In this document: positions 45,442 to 55,300 of the stretch, piece after piece | Numbering within the stretch: the first letter of the stretch is position 1 | How the letters are laid out: the number at the start of each line of letters is the position of its first letter | Assembly (NCBI RefSeq): GCF_900460525.1 | Contig: NZ_UHIY01000001.1 | Coordinates: 2,046,001 to 2,110,000, forward strand | DNA length: 64,000 nucleotides | Direction of reading: 5' to 3' | Source: Yersinia kristensenii | Lineage (GTDB): Bacteria > Pseudomonadota > Gammaproteobacteria > Enterobacterales > Enterobacteriaceae | Notes under the pieces: model-generated | Seen by the model: only the letters and a program-made list of their open reading frames with translations | The model's database searches: none | Told to the model about the DNA's origin: nothing | Translations under genes and position numbers: made by a program

Positions 45442-48177
45442 ATGTGGAATAATGGTGCGTCGGTAAATTATATAAACAGCCATGTTGAACCCAATAGTAT
45501 TGGTAAATGTGCTGCGTATGTAAGAAGGGCGGTGGAAGCCGGTGGAGTCACAATCCGGATTCCACCGCCGAGGATTGGAAACTCAGCATCAGCGTGTGAT
45601 TATGGCCCCTCTTTTGAGTTAGTTGGTTTTAAACCCGTATATGTTCATACAGGAACGGGTCCTACAGACACGGCTATTATCTCTGGTCAACAAACGGGTG
45701 ATGTTGTTGTCATTCAACCAATCGCTGGACATCCACATGGACATATTGCTCTATTTAATGGAACTAACTGGGTTTCGGATTTCGTGCAGCTCAGAGGTTT
45801 TTATCCCGGTCCACAATATAGAAACGTGAAGCCTGCCTATACACTTTATCGTTATACAGATAATGCGGATACCAATAGTAAAAGCACGGAAAAAAAGAAA
45901 ACTATCAAAATAGTCTGGCCGATCCCTTCCAACAAACGGGGGAGTGAGTTTGGTAATCAGGAAGAGATTCTTTCCCATCTGGATGGTGAGTCAACCGGAC
46001 TCTATATGATTGGTCGTAATGGCATGTGGCATGGTGGAATTCATATCACTAACGCCACTACTCCTTGGTGCGCCCTAAGTGGAAAAGCAGCGTCAGAGGT
46101 CATTGATTTCCCTGTTGCTTTTAAAGGCGATCAGGCAGTGCGCTGTATGGTTGATGGCGAAGTTGTCGCCTATCGTATCTGTAAGGATTATCTTACGCTG
46201 GGGTGGGAGACCGGGCCGCTGAATTTTTCGGGTTCATTCGTTCTGGTGAAACACTATATCCAGCTGGGTGAGAAAGAAGCGAGCGGGTTACATTTCTATA
46301 CGTTATATATGCATCTGGCTCCGTATTCGGCCTATAATACTAATTCGACGGAAAAAAAGTGGACCGTGCAGGATGCGCTGTCTGCCTACGACCCAGAATG
46401 GGTGATGACTGCCAGCACAAATAATAAAAGTATCAGCGAAAGCTACCGGAAAGGAACCATGCCTAAAGGGGCTATTGTGGAATGGGATAAGACAGACAGC
46501 AACCTCCATACTGTTGCGTTCAATAAGCGTGAGTATGGTCTTGTCACCTTTGTTGGCTTCACGGAAGAGGCGCTGAAAAAAGGCAAAAAAACTTCCCTGA
46601 AGCCCGGTCTGCAATACTGGATGCTGGTTGATAAAAATAATATAGTGCCGGGAACAGATGGGATTGCTCAGCCGTCATGGTGGAGGCAATTGTTACCTCC
46701 AGCTAAAGATGTTATGAAGTTTGATCAAGTGATTTGCCCAACCCCATATCCTATTAGTGCAAGTGATCCCGTAGGACATATGGGATATTACCAGGTGCCG
46801 AAAGACGGGGGTTATGAAGCACGATATCAGGTTCACATCGAGTGTATGAGTATGGATGATAATCTGGAGAAATTCCTGACCAACCCTGAAAAAGTTGGAG
46901 AGAAAAGTCCGCTCTACCTAAAGTATTCCCCTAGCCTTATTTTGTTTAAAAAAGATGTCACTACAGGAACCTTCTCAAAGGATACAAAGGTGACTACCAG
47001 GACGGGGATTCTGCCGCTAAGTCAGGTGACAACAGAGGCTGATAAATCGACGAAGCAAGAATACTGGCAACTGCGTCCGGAAAATGCTTATGTGCCAAAA
47101 GGACAAACTGAGCCTCAGCTTTTGTCCCAGTATGATCTGGCAAAACTTGGTTTCAGAACTGAAATTGCAGAGCCTCTGAGTTTCGATTACCTGAATGGAA
47201 AAGAACAGCCGACCGGATTTTTCCGGAACATCATCGAATCACTTCATGGTGCCGCGAAGGATGATGCCCGAACTAGCCATGCTCTTGTGAAACACAACTA
47301 TCAGCGACTTCTGGATAAAATCGACAGCGGGGCTGCCGATTACTCATCAATGGAGTACTGGCGAGCGATTCATAACCCCGACTATCGAGACGTCATCCAG
47401 AAAACGATAGTAAAACACCCAAGCGACTGGTATTTCAAAAAAGATGATGCTATCTGGCAACCGTTCTTGAATGCGCTGAAGAAAGAAGCGCCCGAATGGA
47501 AGAAATATAGCGAAGAGTTCCTCGACAAGATGGCTTGGATGCAGGATGTGACAACTGAAAAATTGGGGCCTTCGTTGTGGCATATGCACCCGATTGCATT
47601 TCTTAATAATTTCTTATTAAGTTCAATATCTACTGAGGAAGCCAGAGTAAGAGCTTTCATGAGAATGATCAGGGTTTGTGAGGGAACAACAGGCGAAGAA
47701 GGATATGAGCGATTATTTGGGGGGGAATCTTTCATCCGAGACTATAATAAAACGTTTACAACTCACCCGCAGATTAAGATTACGCGGAAAAATAAGAAGA
47801 CTGGAAAAAAATATATATCTTCCGCAGCAGGAGCCTATCAGGTGATGGGATATACTTGGGATGATCGTTCGATGGCTTTTTGGCGGAAAGAATATGGCAT
47901 TACTGATTTTACACCTGAATCGCAAGATTTGCTTTGTGTGATAATCTTAAAAGAAAAAGTTCGAGACAATGCTTTAGATATGATTATTCAGGGTAAAATC
48001 AAAGAGGCCATCGAGAATAGCTGTAGTTATGAATGGGCAAGTCTTCCTCCTGCACGACATAATCAGCCAATAAAGTCGCTTAGTGAATGTTTGAGGATTT
48101 ATAGTGAATTATTTAAGGAAGAGATGGAAGGAAAAACAGACTTACATATAAAAAATGGATTTTTAAATGGATTCTAA
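45442..48177 (+). CDS. Putative multidomain peptidoglycan-hydrolase T6SS effector
   Basis: The protein has 911 residues and no signal peptide. The N-terminal domain (1-135) looks like a CHAP/NlpC-type amidase: Cys23 in GKCAAYVRRA, His101 in HPHGHIALFNG, Asp113 in WVSDF. The middle (190-300) resembles an M23/LytM fold (WHGGIHI 196-202, DGEVVAYRI, TLYMHL), but the usual metal-binding Asp is His201 and no HxH follows, so it is probably inactive. The C-terminal domain (about 740-905) aligns by eye with phage lambda endolysin: Glu747 in RVCEGTTG at the place of catalytic Glu19, GGESFIRDY, SAAGAYQVMG, DFTPESQD, WASLPPARHNQP. It probably attacks both cross-links and glycan of rival cell walls. It sits between vgrG and PAAR with small exported genes around it. 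Confidence 0.8.
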   Translation: MWNNGASVNYINSHVEPNSIGKCAAYVRRAVEAGGVTIRIPPPRIGNSASACDYGPSFELVGFKPVYVHTGTGPTDTAIISGQQTGDVVVIQPIAGHPHGHIALFNGTNWVSDFVQLRGFYPGPQYRNVKPAYTLYRYTDNADTNSKSTEKKKTIKIVWPIPSNKRGSEFGNQEEILSHLDGESTGLYMIGRNGMWHGGIHITNATTPWCALSGKAASEVIDFPVAFKGDQAVRCMVDGEVVAYRICKDYLTLGWETGPLNFSGSFVLVKHYIQLGEKEASGLHFYTLYMHLAPYSAYNTNSTEKKWTVQDALSAYDPEWVMTASTNNKSISESYRKGTMPKGAIVEWDKTDSNLHTVAFNKREYGLVTFVGFTEEALKKGKKTSLKPGLQYWMLVDKNNIVPGTDGIAQPSWWRQLLPPAKDVMKFDQVICPTPYPISASDPVGHMGYYQVPKDGGYEARYQVHIECMSMDDNLEKFLTNPEKVGEKSPLYLKYSPSLILFKKDVTTGTFSKDTKVTTRTGILPLSQVTTEADKSTKQEYWQLRPENAYVPKGQTEPQLLSQYDLAKLGFRTEIAEPLSFDYLNGKEQPTGFFRNIIESLHGAAKDDARTSHALVKHNYQRLLDKIDSGAADYSSMEYWRAIHNPDYRDVIQKTIVKHPSDWYFKKDDAIWQPFLNALKKEAPEWKKYSEEFLDKMAWMQDVTTEKLGPSLWHMHPIAFLNNFLLSSISTEEARVRAFMRMIRVCEGTTGEEGYERLFGGESFIRDYNKTFTTHPQIKITRKNKKTGKKYISSAAGAYQVMGYTWDDRSMAFWRKEYGITDFTPESQDLLCVIILKEKVRDNALDMIIQGKIKEAIENSCSYEWASLPPARHNQPIKSLSECLRIYSELFKEEMEGKTDLHIKNGFLNGF

Positions 48178-48178
48178 T

Positions 48179-48616
48179 ATGAAAAAAATTATAGTTATTT
48201 TGCTTTATTTTATCCCTGCTTTAGCGTTTGCCAATGTTGAAAATATTGGTTATTGGTCAGTGAAATGCGGAGGGTTTGGTGGAAGTGTGGAAATATATTC
48301 ATCCGATGAGGCGAAGATAAATATAAATGATAATAATCTATATATATCTGCACATTTAGTAGAAGATCCTGATGGGAAATCAAAAGTATTCTATCGTGAT
48401 GTCATTGAATCAATGAATGACGTAATCAATTGGGCTGACATCTCTCAAAGTAAACCTATTGCTGAATTATCAACTCAAAATGGGATTTTACATGTGTCTT
48501 GGAAAGGTTTTTATGATACCAAGAAGAAAAGTTATGTTTGGAAAACAGAACCTGATTTTGTTGTTGCTTCTGATGGAGGAGGAGATATTAAAATGAAAAA
48601 ATGTAATTTCCAATAA
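48179..48616 (+). CDS. Small exported protein, candidate immunity protein
   Basis: This 145-residue protein has a clear signal peptide (MKKIIVILLYFIPALAFA). The mature part has two Cys (KCGG and KKCNF) that could pair, and no family I recognise. The ATG at 48179 was chosen because it starts the signal peptide; an in-frame ATG at 48167 lies inside the effector gene. It directly follows the multidomain hydrolase gene, the classic position for a periplasmic immunity protein. Strongly AT-rich. Confidence 0.65.
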   Translation: MKKIIVILLYFIPALAFANVENIGYWSVKCGGFGGSVEIYSSDEAKININDNNLYISAHLVEDPDGKSKVFYRDVIESMNDVINWADISQSKPIAELSTQNGILHVSWKGFYDTKKKSYVWKTEPDFVVASDGGGDIKMKKCNFQ

Positions 48617-48669
48617 ATAGTTGATTCACTAGGTACTGATGGGGAGTCCAGCAATCCAGGCGGCGGCAC

Positions 48670-48867
48670 ATGTTACTGACAGCGAAAGAAACCATGAAGT
48701 TTTATCAGGTAACTCGATTTGTTGATCATAATAACTGGAATGCTCCAAAGGCGGCAATTATCTGTATATTAGCGACTCAGGATGAAATTCGGCCTTATTT
48801 TGTTCCAGAAAATAATATGTCCGAACCTTATATATATTTCAATATCTTGATATTTCGACACAGGTAA
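48670..48867 (+). pseudogene. 5' fragment of a frameshifted glucosaminidase gene
   Basis: This frame encodes a segment (MKFYQVTRFVDHNNWNAP, QDEIRPYFVPENNMSEPYIY) that reads like the region preceding a GH73 domain. It shifts out of frame in the tract TTATATATATTT near 48829-48839. Removing one TA joins EPYI to FQYLDIS in the downstream frame, and that continues into the catalytic domain. I see this as a 2-bp insertion in a TA repeat. The native start is unclear; ATG at 48694 is plausible. Confidence 0.55.
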
Positions 48868-48884
48868 ATGTGTCGGAGGATCAA

Positions 48885-49367
48885 ATGAGAAAATATCTGA
48901 TAGGTAAAGGAGTTTTGTCTGGACATGAAAAAACACTCTTAAATGCAGCTAAAATGTATGGTGTAAATGCTATCTACCTGGCTGTACATGCTTCTCTTGA
49001 AACAGGAAACGGAACCAGCCCATTAGGTACGGGTATTACGGTTGATGGAGTTATGGTATATAACATGTATGGGATCGGCGCATTAGATGGAAAAGCGGTA
49101 GCGACGGGCTCTACGATGGCGAAAAAAATGGGCTGGACAACTCCAGAAAAAGCTATTAATGGGGGAGCCTCTTGGATCGCAAGCCATTATATTCGAGTTA
49201 AGCAAAATACACTTTATAAGATGAGATGGAATCCTGAAAAACCAGTTACGTATCAGTATACTACAGCTGCAAACTGGGCTCTCGAACAATCAAAATCCTT
49301 GAAGCGTGAGTGTGACCAATTCCCGGATATTAGATTACCATTAGATATTCCAGTATATAAAAAATGA
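48885..49367 (+). CDS. GH73-type N-acetylglucosaminidase domain protein
   Basis: From ATG 48885 there are 160 residues; GTG 48870 would give 165. The protein is essentially a LytG/FlgJ-like glucosaminidase domain: LIGKGVLSGHEKTLLNAAK, IYLAVHASLETGNGT with catalytic Glu39, VYNMYGIGA, and NTLYKMRWNPEKP. It would cut the glycan strand of peptidoglycan. The upstream part is frameshifted, but GGAGGA 4-5 bp before 48885 would allow a separate start, so the catalytic domain may still be made. No signal peptide is seen; it is probably a second T6SS effector, possibly a degraded one. Confidence 0.8.
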   Translation: MRKYLIGKGVLSGHEKTLLNAAKMYGVNAIYLAVHASLETGNGTSPLGTGITVDGVMVYNMYGIGALDGKAVATGSTMAKKMGWTTPEKAINGGASWIASHYIRVKQNTLYKMRWNPEKPVTYQYTTAANWALEQSKSLKRECDQFPDIRLPLDIPVYKK

Positions 49368-49375
49368 GTTTCTAA

Positions 49376-50197
49376 ATGAAATTTAAATATATTTTTATTG
49401 GTTTGTTAACAGCTAATGTTGCAGTAGCTAATAATAGATGTACTGACATTCAAGCTATCGCAAAAATAGCAACTATAAATGGACAGAGCAATATACCGAA
49501 AGAACCATTTGTAGTGGCAAATAAAAGAAAGGTTTATTTTTATACTGCCCCTGATAACCTATGTAAACAAGGTGATAAATTTGTAATTGCAGGAGACTTT
49601 CTCTATGCATATAAAATACACGGTGATTTTACCTATGTGAACTATATAACAGCCAAAGGTGAAGAAGTAAAAGGATGGGTCAATAGCACTGAATTAAATT
49701 ATTTATCTTCTATAATCAATAAAACACGAAAAAAAAACCTGAACATTATTGATTTTACTGTAATTAACCAAAATGATTGGTTTGGATTAGGAGTTTCATT
49801 TTCAAATAATAAAACTTTACTGAAGGAAAATATAATATCATCAGAATATATTGGTGACTTCTCTAATGATAACGGCGGACTCAATAAATTTTATTCTCAT
49901 GTGTATAAAGATTTTATCGTAATAGCATCAAACGTAAATTACAATGAAAGATTATGGACTATGGATGATGACTACATTATTTCCACTATAACATTGACGA
50001 CACCTAAATATCATGCAGGCCGTAATGTTAAAGTTGGTGATAATAAATCTAATATCATAAATTCTTATGGCGGAATTGAATTTAATGAGTCAAGTAATAT
50101 TATTTCCTACTCTTTGGATGGGATGTCACTTATATTTAACTTAACCAATGACAAGATAACATCCATTCAAATGTCATTAATTTCCGAGCTGCAATAA
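49376..50197 (+). CDS. Exported protein of unknown family, candidate immunity protein
   Basis: This 273-residue protein has a signal peptide (FIGLLTANVAVA). Residues about 45-110 resemble an SH3-like fold (KVYFYTAPDNLCKQGDKFVI, KGWVNSTELNYL); the rest matches nothing I know. It starts 8 bp after the glucosaminidase gene and is strongly AT-rich, so it may protect the producing cell from that enzyme. This rests on position only. Confidence 0.7.
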   Translation: MKFKYIFIGLLTANVAVANNRCTDIQAIAKIATINGQSNIPKEPFVVANKRKVYFYTAPDNLCKQGDKFVIAGDFLYAYKIHGDFTYVNYITAKGEEVKGWVNSTELNYLSSIINKTRKKNLNIIDFTVINQNDWFGLGVSFSNNKTLLKENIISSEYIGDFSNDNGGLNKFYSHVYKDFIVIASNVNYNERLWTMDDDYIISTITLTTPKYHAGRNVKVGDNKSNIINSYGGIEFNESSNIISYSLDGMSLIFNLTNDKITSIQMSLISELQ

Positions 50198-50376
50198 TTC
50201 CGTCCCTTTGGTTAATGATGTTATGTTAATTAGTACTGATTCATTTGTAGTGGTGATCTGGAACTATTAGTATTAGCTATAGTGTACATTGATTGGTGCA
50301 TGCAATATATACCACAATGGGATTGTAAAATTATATTGCGATCTAAGATATAAACTATTCTGGACGGCCTCTGAGT

Positions 50377-50778
50377 ATGAACTTAATAAATAAAACGGCT
50401 TTTGTGCTTTTATTGTTTCCATTTTTTTTACATGCTGCACTAACAGATTATTCAAAAATTGAATCCGACTGTCGGGAAGATAGCCCAGGCATAAATAACT
50501 CCATCGTGATGGGGTGTGCTGACTTGGTGTCTGATACTGCAAAAAAAGACATAAATATCGTTTATCAGAAAATATACAAAATAATCGAAGTGCGCGATCT
50601 TCCTTATGTGACTAAGAACTTCGAGACAGCACAAAAAAGTTGGCTAACTTTGCGAGAAAACTGGTGTGATGTTCAGGGTTTTATTATTGGCACACCGATG
50701 TACAGCATATGTCGAATGGACATGAATATTTCACGAGTGAACGAATTAAACGGTTTCTTGGAACAAATACAGAATTAA
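50377..50778 (+). CDS. LprI/DUF1311-like exported protein (lysozyme-inhibitor family)
   Basis: This 133-residue protein has a signal peptide (VLLLFPFFLHAA). The mature part fits the LprI pattern: an early Cys, MGCADLVSDTAKKDINIVYQ, FETAQKSWLTLRENWCD and SICRMDMNISRVNEL, with four spaced Cys. Mycobacterial LprI inhibits lysozyme. In this spot, between peptidoglycan-hydrolase effectors and PAAR, it could guard against the endolysin-like effector domain. Function here is inferred. Confidence 0.78.
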   Translation: MNLINKTAFVLLLFPFFLHAALTDYSKIESDCREDSPGINNSIVMGCADLVSDTAKKDINIVYQKIYKIIEVRDLPYVTKNFETAQKSWLTLRENWCDVQGFIIGTPMYSICRMDMNISRVNELNGFLEQIQN

Positions 50779-50855
50779 TTACTGGCAGGTTCTTTTTTAT
50801 TTTCGGCTTATTTTATAAAACTTAAACGTTTTAGCCATTTTATTAGGTCCCAATA

Positions 50856-51119
50856 ATGCTCCAGATTATCCGTAAAGGCGATAAAACCACTCACGGCGGT
50901 TCAGTGATGACCGCTTCTGACACAATGAAATTCGGTGGGATTGGTGTTGCCCGTAAAGGCGATAAAGTTTCCTGCCCGATTCAAGGCCATGGCCCGACCA
51001 CCATTGTCGAGGGTAATCCTGATTATTTAGATAACGGAATCCCTGTGGCATTTCACGGATATAAGTGCGGGTGTGGTTGCACACTGGTCAGCTCTTTTAC
51101 AGCAGCAAAGGTTAGTTGA
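50856..51119 (+). CDS. T6SS spike-tip PAAR protein
   Basis: This 87-residue single-domain PAAR protein has GDKTTHGGSV, a middle GDKVSCPIQGHGPTTIVEG and the C-terminal YKCGCGCTLVSSF, supplying the His and Cys residues that bind zinc. It caps the VgrG needle. No effector domain is fused. Its stop overlaps the region before the next start by 3 bp. Confidence 0.95.
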   Translation: MLQIIRKGDKTTHGGSVMTASDTMKFGGIGVARKGDKVSCPIQGHGPTTIVEGNPDYLDNGIPVAFHGYKCGCGCTLVSSFTAAKVS

Positions 51120-51121
51120 TT

Positions 51122-52297
51122 ATGCCTGTCTGGCTGGATGCCATCCCTGAAAAGGCAACAAAAATAGCGCGTCCCAGCCCCCGTCGATGGTTGCTGTTCT
51201 TGGCGTTTGTCATGCTGGGAGGTGTTGCCCTGACTCTTTGGAGTTGGACTTCGGAGCGCACTGGTTTTGCCTTCTGGTTTACCGCGCTGGGACTTCCATT
51301 TTGTACGTGGGGGCTGATTTTCGGTTTGCGCCGGTTTGCTTATAAAGCTGAGCAGGTCGGTGCCGAGTCCCGTAATGTGGAACGTGAAGCGCTCATTGAG
51401 CGTGAAATTCAATGCGGCCAGCGTTGTGCCTGGATCCTTGGAACGCATATTTTGACTCCAGCCGGAAACAAAGCCAGTGAATTGCTGGCTGCAATGAACA
51501 GGGCAGCCCCTGTGGTCGATTTTTCTCGACCAAGGGGATGTGAGAAGCCGGTCAGATATGCCGCTCTGACCGCATTCCAAAAAAATTTGGCCGAAGAACT
51601 GAAAGCGACAGTGACCAAACTGACCACTCGAGTTGAAGGGATTGTTGAACCTCTTCCGACAGAGCTTCCTTGCTGGCTGATGCTGGACTGCGACGCGGAT
51701 ATTTCTGCCAGTGCAGAAGAACAATTTAAAACTGAACTTTTACAGAAGACTGGTAGAGTTTTCCGGATGATGTCAGGAAGAGGGCTTGCGGCATTTGATG
51801 CCTGGCTGGATAAATGTTGGGGCAACCCCAGCATATTGGTTGCCATTACAATTTCCTTACCGACTTCACCTGACGAAAGAGATGCTGACGCTGTCACGAT
51901 GCTTGTCTTCAGTAACCGGAAAGTATTCTTTTACCCTGATGCACTGCGCCTCCATCGTCCGGAAAGAGGGACTGATTCCACACTGACAAAAACGCTTAAC
52001 CGGGCGCTGCTCTGGGCGAAAATCAAATCCGATGCGATTCAGGGAAGCTGGATTTCCGGAGCGACTCTGGCACAAGGTAGCGGCTGGAATAGTGCCTGCG
52101 AAAAAAACGGGGTGAAATTCAGCCTTTCAGAAGAAAACTTCAGTATCGATTCGGTACTGGGCTACACCCATCATGCTGCTCCGTGGGTTGCCATCACACT
52201 TGCCGATTCAGCCTTTGAACAGCGTGGAGTGCAGGTTATCGCAGTACAACCAGCTGCTGACAAAGATAACATCTGGGTCACTGTTATCACCAAATAA
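51122..52297 (+). CDS. T6SS-locus membrane protein of unknown function
   Basis: This 391-residue protein has two N-terminal helices (about 23-45 and 50-68) and a large soluble part that matches no family I recognise. It lies 2 bp after the PAAR gene stop and 25 bp before tssM, so it is in the core T6SS transcript and may belong to the membrane complex or spike loading. The ATG at 51122 was chosen over TTG 51116. Confidence 0.8.
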   Translation: MPVWLDAIPEKATKIARPSPRRWLLFLAFVMLGGVALTLWSWTSERTGFAFWFTALGLPFCTWGLIFGLRRFAYKAEQVGAESRNVEREALIEREIQCGQRCAWILGTHILTPAGNKASELLAAMNRAAPVVDFSRPRGCEKPVRYAALTAFQKNLAEELKATVTKLTTRVEGIVEPLPTELPCWLMLDCDADISASAEEQFKTELLQKTGRVFRMMSGRGLAAFDAWLDKCWGNPSILVAITISLPTSPDERDADAVTMLVFSNRKVFFYPDALRLHRPERGTDSTLTKTLNRALLWAKIKSDAIQGSWISGATLAQGSGWNSACEKNGVKFSLSEENFSIDSVLGYTHHAAPWVAITLADSAFEQRGVQVIAVQPAADKDNIWVTVITK

Positions 52298-52322
52298 GAA
52301 GTTAGTAAGGAATTGTCAGGGA

Positions 52323-55300
52323 ATGTCTAAGGTAAAAGTCAAAACACTCATCGGCTCCGTCGTTACTGTCGCCTTCTTCTTGACAGCCATCGTTGGATTT
52401 CTGTTTTATGCCTTTCCGGAAAAAGTAACCTTAGTAACCGGGTTCGGACCTTATGACGGACTGCGCATTTTCGCATTCTGTGCAGTGCTGGTGACCACGC
52501 TTATTCTGCTGGGATGGATTGTCGAAAAAGTTTTCGATTTCGCGGGAAAATCCGGGTTATATTTTCACTGGGGTCAGAATAAAGATCAGATTGTCAGCCC
52601 TGTGATGCAAATTATTACCGGTGAGGAAGATGAGAATGAGCTCGTCTTCAGTGCAGAGCAGTTAGCCGAATATTTGCATCTCCGCTATGGCCGCTTCTGG
52701 AAAAGCAAAGTCCGTATCCTGCTGGTACAGGGCGAAAGTGCTGACATTGAGAAAGCCGCACCGGGGTTAACCCGTGATGTGTGGCAGGAAGGTGATGGCA
52801 TCGTTTTGATCCATGCCGGTGATGCGCAGTCGCCACCGGATGACACCTTTTTGTCTGCGCTAAAACAGGTGCGCCCGCGCCGTCCGCTGGACGGCATTGT
52901 GCAGGTGCTCAATACCGGCTCACTCCCCTCAGCGGCCGAACGCGATACCTTTTTACGCAGCCGCCAGAAAGCCGACAAATTGCTGGGCTGGAAAGCACCT
53001 ACTTGGCTGTGGCTGACAGATAAAGAATATGGCTCGCAACAAGAAAGGGAGCGAACGGCAACAGGCACGTTGTTTGGGCCGGACGCGACAGCGGAAGAGG
53101 CGATTTCTTCTCTTGATGAGCTGGTTCCCCGTTTACGCAGCGCCGGGATGGCGCAAATATTGAACGACACCCGCCATGATTGGCTTTTACGGCTGTCTTC
53201 CCGCCTGCAAGGTGAACTGAAAGCTCGGCTAACCGTCTTATTGAACGGGCTGATGCAGGGGGCGGCTGCTTATCGCCTACGTGGCGTCATGCTCAGCCCA
53301 GAGCTGGCGGGCGGTGGCACCGCTCCGCATGTTCGGTTGAGCAGCCCCGCGTGGCAGGCCGTAGTAGAAGACAGCCAGAATGCGGTCGCGAAAAAAATCA
53401 CCTTTGACGGATTGAAAGCGCTGCGGTTGCTGCTTCTTGCTCTGGCTGCTCTCTGGGCCGCCGGTACGCTATTATCATTGAGTGTAAACCGAGCGCAAAT
53501 TTACCAGGCGCAGGACACCGCCCGTATTGCTGCCGATACACAGCAATCGCTACCGGAACGTTTGCGAAATCAGCTTATTCTCCAGCAGACCATTGCCCGC
53601 CTACAAAACCGAGAGGCTAAAGGAGCACCTTGGTATACCCGCTTTGGGCTTAATCAGGATCACGACACTCTAACGGCACTTTGGCCGTTGTATGCCCGTA
53701 ACAACAGCCAGCTAATGCGCGATGCTACTGCCGAGCACCTGAAACAACAACTGAATGCTTTTGTACAACTGCCGCCAGCCAGTGATGCCAGAGCTCAGGG
53801 AACTCAGCAGGCCTACAATCAGCTCAAAAGTTATCTGATGCTGGTTCACCCGGATAAAGCCGATGCAGTCTGGTTGTCAAAAAATATGATGGTGTCGTGG
53901 CCAACACGCGAAGGTGTGCCGGATGGTGTTTGGCAGTCATTGGCACCAAAACTGTTAGGGTTTTATGCCCAAAATCTCCCGATGCATCCGGACTGGAAAA
54001 TAAAGCCCAACACCGAACTTATCAGCACCGTCCGCCAAATTTTGCTCAAGCAGATAGGGCAACGCAATGCAGAGGCGGGACTGTATCAAGAGATGCTCAA
54101 GCGCATCTCCAGTAATTGGCCTGATTTAACGCTAGCAGATATGACCGGGGATACGGACGCGTCAACGCTATTCAGCACGGATACCGTGGTACCGGGCATG
54201 TTTACCCGTCAGGCATGGGAAGATCAAGTTCAGGACGCGATTGCTGACGTCGTTAAAACCCGCCGTGATGAAATCGATTGGGTACTGACGGACAAAACCC
54301 ATCAGCCGGACAGTGAGATGTCGCCGGAGGCCCTGAAAGCACGGCTCACCGAGCGCTATTTTACTGACTTCGGTAATGCGTGGCTGAATATGGTCAACAG
54401 CATTCAGTGGCATGCGGCTAGCTCATTATCAGAGGCCATTGCCCAGCTAAATCTGGTGGCTGATATCCGCCAGTCACCGTTGGTTGCCTTGATGAATACG
54501 CTTGCCTGGCAAGGGAAAACCGGCCAGAAAGGTGAAGCATTGGCGGATTCGATTGTGGATTCAGCCAAAAAGTTGATCGGGCGCGAAAAGAACTCGCAGC
54601 AGTTTGTACAGCAGGCTCTGGGGCCTCGTGGTCCACTGGATGGCGTATTTGGTCCACTGTTGGGCGTCATGGAAGGAAAAGACGGTACTGGCAGTAACGG
54701 TAACCTGAGCTTCCAGTCATGGCTGGCTCGCGTCACACAAGTTCGCCTTAAACTTCAGCAAGTTACTAGTGCGCCGGATCCTCAGGCGATGTCACAAATG
54801 CTGGCTCAAACCGTCTTTCAGGGAAAAGCCATTGATCTGACTGATACCCGTGATTACGGCAGTTTGATGGCAGCCAGCCTTGGGCAGGAGTGGAATGGTT
54901 TTGGTCAAGCGCTGTTTGTGCAACCGCTGGATCTGGCATGGCGTCAGGTGCTAGCTCCCGCCGCGGGAAGTCTGAATGCCCGCTGGCAGAGGACGATTGT
55001 CGAGCAGTGGAATAAAGCGTTTGTTGGCCGTTATCCGTTCAAATCTACCGGCAGCGATGCTTCACTGCCTTTGTTGGCCCAGTTCCTACGCAGCGACTCT
55101 GGGCGTATTACCACATTCCTGAAAACTAACCTTGGCGGCATCCTACATCAAGAAGGCAATCGCTGGGTGGTAGACCCCGCCGCCAGCCAAGGGATGACCG
55201 TCAATCCTGCCTTCCTCAATGCAATCAACCAACTGGCTGAACTTTCGGACATCGTCTTTGCTCAGGGGGATGCCAATGTGCATTTTGAGCTAATGGCGCG

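Noticed and set aside
46000..46350. Active M23 endopeptidase domain in the multidomain effector
   Set aside because: The fold is suggested, but the metal-binding Asp of HxGxD is His201 and no HxH motif follows, so an active zinc site is not supported.
48639..48725. Short frame beginning MGSPAIQAAAHV before the glucosaminidase fragment
   Set aside because: Only 28 codons, no recognised family; all three frames are briefly open here, so no coding claim is made.
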